From Halobacteriales archaeon SW_9_67_24 (GTDB lineage Archaea > Halobacteriota > Halobacteria > Halobacteriales > Halococcaceae), in contig PXSV01000038.1 of NCBI GenBank assembly GCA_003022685.1, positions 1 to 5,015 on the forward strand: a stretch of 5,015 bases of DNA, in the 5' to 3' direction. Each line of letters begins with the position of its first letter. Positions within the stretch are counted from its first letter, which is position 1. A model generated the notes under the pieces. It worked only from the letters and a program-made list of their open reading frames with translations. It was not told the origin of the DNA and ran no database searches. The translations under genes and the position numbers were made by a program. Shown piece by piece: positions 5,005 to 5,015 of the stretch.

Positions 5005-5015
5005 AGGGTGTGTTA

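Overview
This window looks like an ordinary chromosomal stretch of a haloarchaeon. The DNA is very GC-rich. The predicted proteins are acidic, rich in Ala, Asp and Glu, and poor in Lys. Starts mostly lack a spaced Shine-Dalgarno site, but a short A/T-rich element lies about 25-30 bases upstream of each ATG, as expected for archaeal leaderless transcripts. The closest relatives I would expect are in class Halobacteria; I cannot name the genus from sequence alone.

Layout, left to right. (1) Positions 13-1254, minus strand: a multi-spanning membrane protein of the TctA permease family. Just upstream are a TATA-like box and a tandem pair of 13-base repeats. (2) Positions 1419-2609, minus strand: threonine synthase, a PLP enzyme with an N-terminal zinc-ribbon. 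(3) Positions 2610-2947: a 338-base divergent intergenic region with no convincing gene. It holds the two outward promoters and a compact GC-rich cluster of inverted repeats that can fold as two mutually exclusive hairpins. (4) Positions 2948-4237, plus strand: an FAD-dependent amine-oxidase/phytoene-desaturase-like oxidoreductase with an unusually extended Shine-Dalgarno match. (5) Positions 4229-4918, minus strand: an archaeal SbcD/Mre11-related metallophosphoesterase, tail-to-tail with the oxidoreductase and overlapping it by 9 bases. (6) Positions 4919-5015: a promoter-like A/T-rich island at the right edge.

The four genes do not form an obvious pathway: one is amino-acid biosynthesis, one a solute permease of unknown substrate, one a flavin oxidoreductase of unknown substrate, and one a putative nucleic-acid phosphoesterase. 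TctA and thrC share a strand, but they are 164 bases apart and each has its own promoter-like element, so they are probably separate units. I found no mobile element, CRISPR array, tRNA or rRNA, and no clear sign of a new multi-gene system. The parts most worth checking are regulatory: the switch-like inverted repeats between thrC and the oxidoreductase, the tandem repeat upstream of the TctA gene, and the SD/start contexts. Very long open frames antisense to the genes (for example 55-1905 and 1386-2951 on the plus strand) are shadows caused by high GC.
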